Source: Marinomonas sp. SBI8L (GTDB lineage Bacteria > Pseudomonadota > Gammaproteobacteria > Pseudomonadales > Marinomonadaceae). Taken from it: DNA of 64,000 nucleotides. Below the pieces are notes generated by a model, which did not search any database, was not told where the DNA came from, and was given only the letters and a program-made list of their open reading frames with translations. The DNA lies in contig NZ_JSEO01000019.1 of the NCBI RefSeq assembly GCF_001624705.1, positions 20,765 to 84,764 of the forward strand, written 5' to 3'. The position numbers and the translations under genes were made by a program. Positions 40,189-49,380 of this stretch are shown here, piece after piece. Every line of letters begins with the position of its first letter. The first letter of the stretch is position 1.

Positions 40189-41517
40189 TTAAGCTTGCTG
40201 CATCAGTTGGGCGATTCGGTTACCGTCGATCGCTTGAAAATCAAGCGCTTCCATAATCGATATATGTGCAGCAAGGGCTGCTGCTTTTCCATATTCAAAG
40301 CATTGGGCTGTGACACGACAGCTTGCTAGTGCTTCGTGTTCACTGCTTAAACAGCGGCCCGCAACAATGAGGTTTTTGCCTTCTTTAGGCACTAAGGTAT
40401 GAAAGGGAACTTCATAGTAGTCATCCACTAGCCATTCAGTTCTTGGCTTGTCGCCATAATGCAATTCGATCGGCCAAGCGCTTTTCACCATGGCATCTGA
40501 GAATTTTGCGCCTGAGACAACATCATGATTGGTTAAGGTTTTAACACCATCGATGGAGCGAGTTTGTCGAACACCCACTTCGGTGGCGTAATCAATAAAG
40601 TAGCTATTTTCACAGCCAGGCAAATTTGCCTTCATAAAATTGAAAAATGCCTCAGCTTGATAAATTGAGAATTGCTCGGCTTCTGTATGATCGACAGGGT
40701 CTGTAACATCCAAAGCGCGTTTGTCAAAACCTGTGATTTTCGTGGCATTAACGAGAAGCTCACCTGGGTTCACCGTAGGGAATAGCCAAACTTTTTTACG
40801 CAGTAGGTCATCTTCTGCTTCAAGCATGCTAACGACTTTTGGGGGGGAAATAGTGTTCTCACCCCAATAGTTTAGGTAAGTCTCCATATCCACATTACCG
40901 ACTTTAAACATCATTGTTGGGTTTTGAATGATGCCGTTTTGACCCTTACGAGTTTTTTGCCCCAACTTGAATACCAAGTCTGCATCACCACTGGCATCGA
41001 TAAAGCGTTTCGCTGATACAGAGGTAAAGCCAGACTTTGTATGAAGTACTAGGCCGGTAACTGTGTCTTTTTCAGAAATTACATCAACAACTTGAGTGTG
41101 ATAAAGGACAGAAATGTTTGGTTGGCGAAGCATGTCAGTAGCGACTTTTTTGTATTTAGCGCAATCATGAGTAGCAACCCAGGTTTTTCCGTATATTTGA
41201 GGCTCAGTTAAGCCACCTGCTGCATGCAAGGCATCACAAAAACGCCCAGCGAAACCAAATACAAGTTGTTCTGCTTGTACCTCACTTGGATTCTCAACAG
41301 ACTTATATAAACCACAGACTGTACCTGATAAGCCTGCGACAGCTGCACCACCACAAAAGCCTAAGCGCTCTATGATAAGCACTTTGAGATCCAGTTCGGC
41401 AGCGGTGACTGCTGCTGCGATACCAGCAGGGCCTGCGCCAGTGACAATAACGTCATAGTCACCAAAGCAAGGTAAGTCGGTTTTATAGTCAGCAGGGAGG
41501 TTGAGGCAATAGCTCAT
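40189..41517 (-). CDS. FAD-dependent oxidoreductase, first gene of the catabolic operon
   Basis: 442-residue flavoprotein. The N-terminal Rossmann motif is YDVIVTGAGPAGIAAAVTAA (GxGxxG at 27-32), followed by IIERLGFCGGAAVAG. A second FAD-contacting motif is RFIDASGDADL, and the C-terminal one is KNLIVAGRCLSSEHEA. This is the FAD_oxidored class (PF12831-like), which carries out oxidation or reduction of small molecules; the substrate is not evident. The ATG at 41517 is preferred over a TTG four codons upstream. There is no signal peptide, so it is probably cytoplasmic. The BCCT gene follows 56 bases later. Confidence 0.8.
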   Translation of the reverse strand: MSYCLNLPADYKTDLPCFGDYDVIVTGAGPAGIAAAVTAAELDLKVLIIERLGFCGGAAVAGLSGTVCGLYKSVENPSEVQAEQLVFGFAGRFCDALHAAGGLTEPQIYGKTWVATHDCAKYKKVATDMLRQPNISVLYHTQVVDVISEKDTVTGLVLHTKSGFTSVSAKRFIDASGDADLVFKLGQKTRKGQNGIIQNPTMMFKVGNVDMETYLNYWGENTISPPKVVSMLEAEDDLLRKKVWLFPTVNPGELLVNATKITGFDKRALDVTDPVDHTEAEQFSIYQAEAFFNFMKANLPGCENSYFIDYATEVGVRQTRSIDGVKTLTNHDVVSGAKFSDAMVKSAWPIELHYGDKPRTEWLVDDYYEVPFHTLVPKEGKNLIVAGRCLSSEHEALASCRVTAQCFEYGKAAALAAHISIMEALDFQAIDGNRIAQLMQQA

Positions 41518-41547
41518 AGTTAGCACCAAGTATGTTTATATTTGTAG

Positions 41548-41566
41548 AATATATTTAAAATATATT
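41548..41566. promoter_or_regulatory. AT-rich palindrome upstream of the catabolic operon
   Basis: AATATATTT-A-AAATATATT is a perfect 9-bp inverted repeat with one central base, 31 bases before the oxidoreductase start codon. Its position suits an operator overlapping the promoter. The GntR-family product of the same operon is the natural candidate to bind; this is inference, and AT-rich palindromes also arise by chance. Confidence 0.4.
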
Positions 41567-41707
41567 TTAACTCTTGCTGCTGTCAAGCACTGTTTTACGA
41601 CGGATTTAAATTTGCTTTCTTAATCAATTCGTTAGGTTTTAAAATAATTGCGTGAGCTTATACATCGTGTAAATTTCAAAAAAGCGCTACAATCCCGCTT
41701 CTATCTG

Positions 41708-41729
41708 GCTTGTATACTTGTATATAAGC
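41708..41729. promoter_or_regulatory. Second palindrome, between the catabolic operon and smrA
   Basis: GCTTgTATACttGTATAtAAGC is an imperfect 22-bp palindrome (lower case marks unpaired positions). The GTATAC core resembles sites reported for FCD-type GntR regulators. It lies 79 bases before the smrA start and 191 bases from the operon start, and so could affect either. Confidence 0.35.
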
Positions 41730-41808
41730 ATTTGAGAAGGCAGTGTTTAAAGCGGCAATAGAGTTGAAACGAAAGCTCATTGTTATCTTGGTAGTGGTTG
41801 AGGTTGTT

Positions 41809-42381
41809 GTGGAAGAAGATGATTTTTCATTGTTCGCGGAAGAAGTTGCGGGCATAAAAAAAATGCGAAAAGATGAAGTCTATCTTGGCAAAAAAGGGCC
41901 GAGTGTAGATTTTAGTGAGCGCAAAAAAGCCGCCACAATCGCACCTGAAAAAGACAGCAATCACTTATCTGCAGACTATGTGGAAAAAGTCGACATCAAC
42001 GATGTACTTGCCTACAAAAAAGACGGTGTACAAGAAGGGGTTTTTAAACGCTTACGCCAAGGGAAATATGGCATAGAATCTCGTTTAGATTTACATAGAA
42101 GGACGGTAAATCAGGCCCGAGAATTGGTGTATCAATTTGTGGGTGACTGTATGCGCAATGATATTCGCGTTGCTATTTTGGTGCATGGTAAAGGCGATCG
42201 TACGCCAGATAATCAAGCAACGCTTAAGAGCTACATTAATAAGTGGCTTAAAGACATGGATGATGTCATGGCGTTTCATACCGCTCAACAATACCATGGT
42301 GGTTTAGGCGCCGTTTATATTCTTTTTAAGAAGAGCGAAAAAGCACGTCTTGAAGCCTGGGAGCAACATCAAAAGCGTTAA
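41809..42381 (+). CDS. smrA: Smr-domain protein, SmrA-like
   Basis: 190-residue protein with a C-terminal Smr domain. The core is SRLDLHRRTVNQARELVYQF, then ILVHGKGDRT and YHGGLGAVYILFKK, matching E. coli SmrA (187 residues), which has nicking endonuclease activity in vitro. The N-terminal EEDDFSLFAEEV also aligns with SmrA. The frame is open further upstream, but the first 22 codons are unlike the family; GTG at 41809, preceded by GAGG five bases away, is the likely start. It is a single gene between the catabolic operon (divergent) and the protease operon. Confidence 0.8.
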   Translation: MEEDDFSLFAEEVAGIKKMRKDEVYLGKKGPSVDFSERKKAATIAPEKDSNHLSADYVEKVDINDVLAYKKDGVQEGVFKRLRQGKYGIESRLDLHRRTVNQARELVYQFVGDCMRNDIRVAILVHGKGDRTPDNQATLKSYINKWLKDMDDVMAFHTAQQYHGGLGAVYILFKKSEKARLEAWEQHQKR

Positions 42382-42479
42382 TTCTTAACTTATCAGTGTC
42401 GTTATCTGGTAATTTTTCCTGTTATTTCACCTGTTTTATTCTAAGCCTGTCTTTGTTCGTGCAGTAAATACGACATTTT

Positions 42480-42488
42480 TGCTATAAT
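42480..42488 (+). promoter_or_regulatory. Extended -10 promoter for the protease-acyltransferase genes
   Basis: TGCTATAAT provides the TGn extension and a perfect TATAAT. No good -35 is seen at 17 bases, which is common for extended -10 promoters. Predicted start near 42495, about 105 bases before the protease ATG. Confidence 0.55.
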
Positions 42489-42599
42489 CTTGGCAATTTG
42501 CTTAGACCACAAGAAGTTAACGGATTTAATTTTCATATAGAGGGGAGCACTTACATTCATGCTGACCCTATTTAGTCTTTTTCAATTCAGAGGTAGATA

Positions 42600-45518
42600 A
42601 TGACAACACATACAGCGCATCACCCAGCGTTTACCCTAGTGCGTAAAGAGTTTATCGATGCATTAAATGTTGAAGTGATTGAGTTTGAGCACAAGGTAAC
42701 CGGTGCCAAGCATTTCCATATTGCCTCTGATAATGATGAGAACGTTTTTCTTGTTGGCCTAAAAACTGTGCCAACAGACTCTCGAGGTGTGGCACATATT
42801 CTAGAGCATACTGCACTTTGTGGCTCCGAGCGTTTCCCTGTTCGTGACCCTTTCTTCATGATGATTCGCCGTTCATTAAATACCTTTATGAATGCCTTCA
42901 CTTCATCTGATTGGACGGCATATCCTTTTGCCAGTAAAAACAAAAAAGACTTTAAAAATTTACTTGATGTGTATCTTGATGCAGTCTTCTTCTCGCGCTT
43001 GGATAAACTAGACTTCTCCCAAGAAGGGCATCGCCTTGAGTTTGCTGAAATGGAAAACTCAGAGTCTGATTTAACGTTTAAAGGTGTTGTATTTAACGAA
43101 ATGAAGGGGGCTATGAGTTCAACCAACTCTGTGCTTTGGCAAACCCTGACTAAGTACCTTTTTCCAAACAATACCTATCACTTTAACTCTGGTGGTGAGC
43201 CGACAGATATTCCTGATCTGTCCTATGATGATTTACTCAGCTTCTACCGTACCCATTACCATCCAACCAATGCTGTCTTTATGACATTTGGTGATTTACC
43301 AGCCGCTGAATTACAAACTGAATTCGAAGACAAGGTGTTATCGCGCTTTGAGCGTCTAGATCAAAAAGTGAGCGTAGATAATGCTAAGCGTTATTTCTCT
43401 CCTATTAGGGTTGAAGAAGGCTACGCTGCTGATGAAGCGAAAGAAGATGCTAGCCATGTTGTTGTAGGTTGGTTGTTAGGTGAAAGTACAGATTTGAGCC
43501 AACAGTATGAAGCTGAGCTTTTGTCTAATGTCTTACTAGATAACAGCGCTTCACCTTTGCGCCGTGCTTTAGAAAATACGGATCTAGGTAATGCGCCTTC
43601 TCCTCTTTGTGGCTTAGAAGATAGCAATAAAGAAATGAGCTTTATGTGTGGCCTTGAAGGTGTGCGTAAAGAAGATAACGCCAAAGTTGAAAAACTTGTT
43701 TTAGATACGCTTGAGCAAATTGCCGAAGAGGGTGTTGCTCAAGAAATGGTTGAAGCCATGCTGCATCAATTGGAACTACATCAACGTGAAATCGGTGGTG
43801 ATAGTTATCCTTATGGTCTGCAAATCATCTTGTCAGGGCTTTCAACAGCGGTGCATGAAGGTGATGTCATTGCTCAGTTAGATGTTGAGCCAGTGATTCG
43901 TGAATTACGTGAGCGTATTCAATCTCCTGGTTATATTGGCCAATTAATTAAAGATCTACTGTTAAGTAATGCGCATAGGGTAACTCTGAGCTTAAGCCCA
44001 GACACTGAATTGGAAGGCCGTCGTAACCAAGCCGAATTAGATCGTCTTGCTTTAATCAAAGCGTCTTTAAGTGATCAAGATAAGCAAGATGTGATTGATT
44101 TGAGTTTGGCGCTTCAAGCAAGGCAATCACAAGTAGATGATATGAGTATCTTGCCTAAGATTGGTCTAGAGGATGTGCCAGCAGAGCTTCCTAGTTACGA
44201 AAGCAAAAAAATCTCAGCCGATATCCCTGTGACCTTTTATCCACAGGGTACAAATGGTCTGGTGTACGAACAATTGGTTATAGACCTGCCAGAACTAACT
44301 GAAAAAGAACGAGACCTGTTGCCTCTCTTCTCTTATGCCCTTGCAGAGCTAGGTTCTGGAGAGCAGAACTACCTTGCCGTGCAAGAAGCGCAAGCGCAAG
44401 TATGTGGTGGCATTGGAGCATCTAACTCAATACGCCCATTACTAGATGATAAGCAGCAAGTGGGCGCTTACTTTGTATTATCAAGTAAAGCGCTGGTTAA
44501 TAAGTTCTCTGATATGAGTGATATCTTAAAGCAGACTTTTTTAGCGCCTCGTTTTGATGAGTTGCCTCGTTTACGTGAGCTTGTTGCTCAGCGTCGTGCT
44601 CGTCGTGAACAATCTATTACGGGACAAGGTCACTCTTTTGCCATGATGGCTGCATCAAGTGGTGCCAGTGGTTTCAATATGCAGCAAGAGTCTTGGGGTG
44701 GAATGACAGGAATTCGTGCACTAAAAGCGCTAGATGATTCCTTGAACGATGAAGCAAATGTTCAGGCTATGATGGATGTGTTTGCTTCTATTCATGCAAA
44801 ACTTTTAGCCTCATCTAAGCAGTTATTGCTGGTGGCTGAAGCTCAACATGAAAGCACCTTGCTAGAGTCTTTAAAGGCGAACTGGCAAGGTGTTGATGCG
44901 GGTGCGTGCGAACAAGGTTTCTCTATTCCTGCTGTTGATGAAAACCAAAAGGTCGCTTGGCTTACTGCGTCGCAGGTTAACTTCTGTGCAAAGTCTTTTG
45001 CAACCGTATCTGGTATTCACCCACATATTGCTCCTTTGACTGTATTAGGTGGCTTCTTACGTAATGGCTTCTTACATAGGGTTATTCGTGAGCAAGGTGG
45101 TGCTTACGGTGGTGGCGCAAGTTTTGACCCGACATCTGGTGCGTTTAAATTCTATAGCTATCGAGATCCTCGCTTAGTTGAGACCTTAGATGACTTTGAT
45201 GCTTCAATTGAATGGCTGTTGAATGAAGAACATTCAGACCTTGCCTTAGAAGAAGCTATTTTAGGTGTGATCGGTTCTATGGATAAGCCAGGCTCGCCAG
45301 CAGGCGAAGCCCAAGGTGACTACTTCTTAGCGCTACATAAACGTACTAAAGAACAAAGAGAAGCCTTTAGGTCCGACATTCTTAACGTTAGCATTGCGCA
45401 ACTAAAAGAAGTCGCGAAAACCTATTTGATAAAAGAAAATGAGAGTGTGGCTGTCATAAGCTCACCTAATAACAAGGATGTTTTACAAGAGTTAAATTTT
45501 GACATTCAAACTCTTTAA
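42600..45518 (+). CDS. M16C insulinase-family metalloprotease, PreP-like
   Basis: 972-residue zinc peptidase resembling mitochondrial/chloroplast presequence protease. The inverted zinc motif is H66-ILE-H70 (VAHILEHTALCGS), with the distal ligand E167 in VVFNEMKGA, 97 residues on. The C-terminal half carries the arginine-tyrosine substrate-binding segment near QGGAYGGGASFD. There is no signal peptide, so it should act in the cytoplasm on short unstructured peptides. The gene starts a probable three-gene unit with two acyltransferases (27 and 62 base spacers), although no functional link with lipid synthesis is known to me. Confidence 0.88.
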   Translation: MTTHTAHHPAFTLVRKEFIDALNVEVIEFEHKVTGAKHFHIASDNDENVFLVGLKTVPTDSRGVAHILEHTALCGSERFPVRDPFFMMIRRSLNTFMNAFTSSDWTAYPFASKNKKDFKNLLDVYLDAVFFSRLDKLDFSQEGHRLEFAEMENSESDLTFKGVVFNEMKGAMSSTNSVLWQTLTKYLFPNNTYHFNSGGEPTDIPDLSYDDLLSFYRTHYHPTNAVFMTFGDLPAAELQTEFEDKVLSRFERLDQKVSVDNAKRYFSPIRVEEGYAADEAKEDASHVVVGWLLGESTDLSQQYEAELLSNVLLDNSASPLRRALENTDLGNAPSPLCGLEDSNKEMSFMCGLEGVRKEDNAKVEKLVLDTLEQIAEEGVAQEMVEAMLHQLELHQREIGGDSYPYGLQIILSGLSTAVHEGDVIAQLDVEPVIRELRERIQSPGYIGQLIKDLLLSNAHRVTLSLSPDTELEGRRNQAELDRLALIKASLSDQDKQDVIDLSLALQARQSQVDDMSILPKIGLEDVPAELPSYESKKISADIPVTFYPQGTNGLVYEQLVIDLPELTEKERDLLPLFSYALAELGSGEQNYLAVQEAQAQVCGGIGASNSIRPLLDDKQQVGAYFVLSSKALVNKFSDMSDILKQTFLAPRFDELPRLRELVAQRRARREQSITGQGHSFAMMAASSGASGFNMQQESWGGMTGIRALKALDDSLNDEANVQAMMDVFASIHAKLLASSKQLLLVAEAQHESTLLESLKANWQGVDAGACEQGFSIPAVDENQKVAWLTASQVNFCAKSFATVSGIHPHIAPLTVLGGFLRNGFLHRVIREQGGAYGGGASFDPTSGAFKFYSYRDPRLVETLDDFDASIEWLLNEEHSDLALEEAILGVIGSMDKPGSPAGEAQGDYFLALHKRTKEQREAFRSDILNVSIAQLKEVAKTYLIKENESVAVISSPNNKDVLQELNFDIQTL

Positions 45519-45545
45519 TAAACATTTCAACTAGCGGAAAACTTA

Positions 45546-46646
45546 ATGGATCAGTTTCAAGATATTCGCCCGTATAATGACGATGAAGTCGCTAAGGTAC
45601 TGGCAAATTTAGTTAACACACAAGATTTTATCGATACGATTATAGGTTTTAGGTTTAAGCACTGGCCTGCAATGTTTAAAGGGCCTTTGTCATTCTTTGT
45701 CAAGCTTGCTCTTAAAAAGCAAATGGCAAAAATCCACAATGTTCATGATTTCCAGTCCATCGTGAAGGGATACATGGATAGAATGATTAAAACAACCACA
45801 ACTGAGGTTGAATATCGCGGTATTGAAAAGTTAGACAAAAGTGTAGGTCATTTATTTGTCTCTAATCACAGGGACATAGCAATGGATCCTGCGTTTGTGA
45901 ACTATGGCCTGTACTTAAATGGCTTAAGCACAGTGCGTATTGCTATTGGTGATAACTTGCTACGTCGACCATTTGTCTCTGATCTGATGCGTTTGAACAA
46001 AAGCTTCATTGTAAAGCGCTCAGCAAATGGTGTGCGTGAAATGATGGCGGCTTTTACTCAGCTTTCTGGTTACATCAATCACTCGGTTGAAAGTGATTTG
46101 TGTAACCTATGGATAGCACAAAAAGAAGGGCGTGCTAAAGATGGTTTGGATAAGACCGACCCTGCCATCATTAAAATGTTCTACATGAGCAAGAAGAAAA
46201 AGATGAGCTTTGCTGAGGCAATGAAATCTTTGAATATTGTGCCAGTGTCTATTTCTTATGAATATGATCCTTGCGGTCTAGATAAAGCGGGCGAGCTTCA
46301 TGAGAAAGCTGAAACCGGTAATTATGAAAAGTCTGAATTCGAAGATATCGACAGTATTAAGAACGGTATTGTTGGGAAAAAGGGGAAAGTAGTGATTACC
46401 TTTGGTGATCAAATTACCGAAGACTTTGAAACCCCAGATGATTTAGTGGCTGAAATTGATCGTCAAATCATAGCGAACTATGAAATTCACTCTAGTAACA
46501 AGAGTGCTCTCGCCATGCTAAATGGTGAATCAATAGATGACCAAGAATTTGCAGACTATATTGCTAATTGTCCGCCTGAATTGAAGCAAACTTTACTACA
46601 AATGTATGCAAACCCATTGATTCAAAAAAATCAGCTGGTAGATTAA
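45546..46646 (+). CDS. PlsC-type acyltransferase, glycerophospholipid class
   Basis: 366-residue protein of the PlsC acyltransferase superfamily. The catalytic block is VSNHRDIAMDPAF; the histidine and aspartate are separated by five residues rather than the standard four, a pattern I associate with one branch of the family. The later motif is IAQKEGRAKDGLD, corresponding to the glycerophosphate-binding EGxR. The C-terminal ~100 residues are not of PlsC type. There is no clear membrane helix. The acyl acceptor is unknown; lysophosphatidate or a related polyol phosphate is likely. It lies between the protease and a second PlsC gene. Confidence 0.75.
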   Translation: MDQFQDIRPYNDDEVAKVLANLVNTQDFIDTIIGFRFKHWPAMFKGPLSFFVKLALKKQMAKIHNVHDFQSIVKGYMDRMIKTTTTEVEYRGIEKLDKSVGHLFVSNHRDIAMDPAFVNYGLYLNGLSTVRIAIGDNLLRRPFVSDLMRLNKSFIVKRSANGVREMMAAFTQLSGYINHSVESDLCNLWIAQKEGRAKDGLDKTDPAIIKMFYMSKKKKMSFAEAMKSLNIVPVSISYEYDPCGLDKAGELHEKAETGNYEKSEFEDIDSIKNGIVGKKGKVVITFGDQITEDFETPDDLVAEIDRQIIANYEIHSSNKSALAMLNGESIDDQEFADYIANCPPELKQTLLQMYANPLIQKNQLVD

Positions 46647-46708
46647 CCATCATTAATAATTGGTGCTGCTGAGTTAGGATCTGATTTCTGTAAGGAGTAT
46701 TACAAAGA

Positions 46709-47446
46709 ATGAGTTTAGGTGTATCCATTCGTTCGTGGGTTGGCTCGACGCTGTTTGGTATCAGCTATGTTGTCTCTACCGTGATTGCAGGTGTTGTGGC
46801 TCCGCCGATTGCGCTGTGCTTTCCAGGTATACATAGACAAAAGGTCTTGAATGTTCACAATGCTATTTTGCTCTTCGCCTTTCGTATATTTTGCGGTGTG
46901 AAGGTGAATGTTCAGGGACGTGAAAATTTGGTTAAAGGTCGTTCCTATGTGATAGTTGCGAATCACCAAAGTGAGTGGGAAACCTATTTTCTTCAAGTGC
47001 TGGTTACGCCACTTTCTACGGTACTCAAGAAAGAGCTTTTGTCGGTGCCGTTTTTTGGTTGGGGTTTACGTATGGTTCAGCCAATCGCGATAGATCGTAG
47101 CCAGAAATCAAATGCGTTAAAGCAGATTTTGAAACAAGGTAAAGAGCGACTATTGGGCGGGCGTTCTGTATTGATCTTCCCAGAAGGCACGCGAGTAAAA
47201 GCAGGCGAAGAGAAAAGCTTTAATAAGGGGGCTGCCATGCTAGCGACTTCAGCGGGCAAACCTATTTTACCTATCGTACATAATGCGGGTGAGATTTGGC
47301 CAGGTAAGAAGTGGCTAAAACAACCAGGTACTATCAATGTCATCATAGGTGAATCAATTGAAGTAGAAGGTAAAAAGACTGGCGATATGCATGAAGAGAT
47401 GGAAGTCTGGATGCGAGAAAATATGGCTAAGGTAACGACAAAGTAG
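46709..47446 (+). CDS. 1-acyl-sn-glycerol-3-phosphate acyltransferase (PlsC family)
   Basis: 245-residue membrane-associated acyltransferase that would convert lysophosphatidate into phosphatidate or remodel a lysophospholipid. An N-terminal hydrophobic stretch (about 15-40) should anchor it. Motif I is NHQSEWE, with Glu in place of the usual Asp four residues after His; motif III is IFPEGTRVKAGE. Length is typical of PlsC (E. coli 245). It is the third gene of the unit beginning with the protease and is followed by a strong terminator. A second PlsC copy elsewhere is possible, so no gene symbol is given. Confidence 0.85.
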   Translation: MSLGVSIRSWVGSTLFGISYVVSTVIAGVVAPPIALCFPGIHRQKVLNVHNAILLFAFRIFCGVKVNVQGRENLVKGRSYVIVANHQSEWETYFLQVLVTPLSTVLKKELLSVPFFGWGLRMVQPIAIDRSQKSNALKQILKQGKERLLGGRSVLIFPEGTRVKAGEEKSFNKGAAMLATSAGKPILPIVHNAGEIWPGKKWLKQPGTINVIIGESIEVEGKKTGDMHEEMEVWMRENMAKVTTK

Positions 47447-47475
47447 GTTTATTTAGCGATTGTCGTCAAGATAAG

Positions 47476-47513
47476 AAAAAGGGAGTGAACCTGGTGGGTC
47501 ACTCCCTTTTTTT
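47476..47513 (+). terminator. Terminator after the acyltransferase gene
   Basis: AAAAAGGGAGTGA pairs with TCACTCCCTTTTT, followed by further T. It ends the protease-acyltransferase unit 30 bases after the stop. Confidence 0.9.
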
Positions 47514-47561
47514 ATATCTGCTAATTATGCTTATCTAGAATTTTGGTTTGATAAAATCCGA

Positions 47562-47597
47562 GCAATAAAAAAGCCGCATAAGCGGCTTTTTTATTGC
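47562..47597. terminator. Bidirectional terminator beside fabB
   Basis: Sixteen-base perfect arms (GCAATAAAAAAGCCGC / GCGGCTTTTTTATTGC) with loop ATAA. The A-run and T-run on the two sides make it functional in both directions; it serves fabB on the minus strand, 24 bases past its stop. Confidence 0.9.
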
Positions 47598-47620
47598 GTA
47601 GGTATAAGCCTACTACAGAA

Positions 47621-48838
47621 TTAGTCTTCGTATTTCTTGAATACTAGGCTGGCATTTGTGCCGCCAAAACCAAAGCTGTTTGACATGATTTGCTTAAGGT
47701 TAGCATTATCGATGCGCTTAGTAACAACTGGAATATCACCAGCAGCTTCGTCAAGCTCATCAACGTTTGCTGACGCTACGATGAAGTCATTTTCCATCAT
47801 AAGTAAGCTGTAAATTGCTTCGTGTACACCGGCTGCACCTAGAGAGTGGCCAGATAGTGATTTAGTTGAACTGATTTTTGGAATGTCGCCACCAAAAGTT
47901 TCGTTCACAGCTTGAAGCTCTTTCATGTCGCCAGCAGGAGTACTTGTACCGTGAGTGTTGATGTAATCAATATCACCCTCAGTTGTGCTCATAGCCATTT
48001 GCATGCAGCGTACAGCGCCTTCACCAGATGGAGCAACCATGTCATAGCCATCAGATGTTGCGCCGTAGCCCACTAGCTCACCGTAGATTTTAGCGCCACG
48101 AGCTTTAGCGTGTTCTAGTTCTTCAACAACAAGCATACCGCCACCACCTGCGATAACGAAACCATCACGGTTAGCGTCATATGCACGAGAAGCAACTTCT
48201 GGTGTGTCATTGTATTTAGAAGATAGTGCACCCATAGCATCAAACATGCAGGTTTGAGTCCAGCTTTCTTCTTCACCACCGCCAGCAAAAACAACATCTT
48301 GTTTGCCTAGCTGAATAAGCTCCATAGCGTTACCGATACAGTGAGCACTAGTAGAACAAGCAGAAGTGATTGAGTAGTTAACACCCTTAATTTTAAATGG
48401 TGTTGCAAGGCAAGCAGAAACTGTACTACCCATAGTTTGAGTAACACGGTAAGGGCCAACACGTTTAACGCCTTTATTGCGTAATGTGTCTGCTGAATCA
48501 ACTAGGTTGCCAGCGGACGCACCACCAGAACCAGCGATCAAACCTGTACGAACATTAGATACTTGTTCTTCTGTTAGGCCAGAATCTGTGATTGCTTGTT
48601 GCATAGATACATAAGCATAAGTGGCAGCAGGGCCCATGAAACGACGAGTTTTACGGTCGATCATTTCATCAGAATCTAGGTCGATACGGCCACATACGTG
48701 ACTGCGGAAGCCCATTTCTTTGTAATCATCCGCAAAACGAATGCCAGATTTGCCTTCAAGCAAAGAGTTTAAAACGCTCTCTTTGTCATTACCAAGACAG
48801 CTTACGATACCAAGACCAGTTACAACTACGCGACGCAT
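47621..48838 (-). CDS. fabB: 3-oxoacyl-ACP synthase I
   Basis: Condensing enzyme required for elongation of unsaturated fatty acids. It has 405 residues (E. coli 406). The catalytic triad is C161 (SACSTSAHC), H296 (NTHGTSTP) and H331 (GHSLGAAG), with K326 in SSTKSLSG. The N-terminus [18 protein letters not shown] is standard. fabA lies 26 bases upstream on the same strand, giving the fabAB operon typical of Pseudomonas-type gammaproteobacteria, and so the anaerobic route to unsaturated fatty acids. Confidence 0.97.
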   Translation of the reverse strand: MRRVVVTGLGIVSCLGNDKESVLNSLLEGKSGIRFADDYKEMGFRSHVCGRIDLDSDEMIDRKTRRFMGPAATYAYVSMQQAITDSGLTEEQVSNVRTGLIAGSGGASAGNLVDSADTLRNKGVKRVGPYRVTQTMGSTVSACLATPFKIKGVNYSITSACSTSAHCIGNAMELIQLGKQDVVFAGGGEEESWTQTCMFDAMGALSSKYNDTPEVASRAYDANRDGFVIAGGGGMLVVEELEHAKARGAKIYGELVGYGATSDGYDMVAPSGEGAVRCMQMAMSTTEGDIDYINTHGTSTPAGDMKELQAVNETFGGDIPKISSTKSLSGHSLGAAGVHEAIYSLLMMENDFIVASANVDELDEAAGDIPVVTKRIDNANLKQIMSNSFGFGGTNASLVFKKYED

Positions 48839-48864
48839 AGGGTGTGCCTCTCTATTCTTAATCT

Positions 48865-49380
48865 TTAGAAATTGTCAGTTGAAGTAAACAAACCGACACG
48901 CAAATCAGTTGCTGTGTAGATCTCTCGACCATCAACACAAACGCTTCCATCTGCGATTCCCATTACTAGTTTACGCTCGATAACACGTTTTAAAGTAATG
49001 CGGAAAGTGACTTTTTTTGCTGTAGGTAGGATTTGACCTGTGAATTTAACTTCACCTGAACCTAGAGCGCGACCACGTCCTTTATTGCCTTTCCATCCAA
49101 GGAAAAAGCCAACTAGCTGCCACATGGCATCAAGACCTAGACAACCAGGCATTACTGGATCACCTGGGAAGTGGCAATCGAAAAACCAAAGATCAGGATT
49201 GATGTCTAGCTCAGCAATGATTTCACCTTTACCAAATTCACCGCCATCAACGGTTATGTTGGTGATTCTGTCGATCATTAGCATGTTGCCAACAGGTAGT
49301 TGTGCATTACCTGCGCCGAACATTTCGCCATGGCCGCACTTTAAAAGTTCGTCTTTCTCAAACGATGATTGAGTAGTCAT
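48865..49380 (-). CDS. fabA: 3-hydroxydecanoyl-ACP dehydratase/isomerase
   Basis: Introduces the double bond at the C10 stage of fatty acid synthesis by dehydration and trans-2 to cis-3 isomerisation. It has 171 residues (E. coli 172). The active-site residues H70 and D84 fall at exactly the E. coli positions, in [18 protein letters not shown]. It is the first gene of the fabAB operon; the product is a hotdog-fold dimer in the cytoplasm. The upstream region holds a -10 element and a pair of inverted 10-base elements that may bind a regulator. Confidence 0.97.
   Translation of the reverse strand: MTTQSSFEKDELLKCGHGEMFGAGNAQLPVGNMLMIDRITNITVDGGEFGKGEIIAELDINPDLWFFDCHFPGDPVMPGCLGLDAMWQLVGFFLGWKGNKGRGRALGSGEVKFTGQILPTAKKVTFRITLKRVIERKLVMGIADGSVCVDGREIYTATDLRVGLFTSTDNF

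Noticed and set aside
41743-41808. Upstream extension of SmrA
   Set aside because: The extra 22 residues are hydrophobic and unlike the family, and the GTG at 41809 has a good GAGG site.
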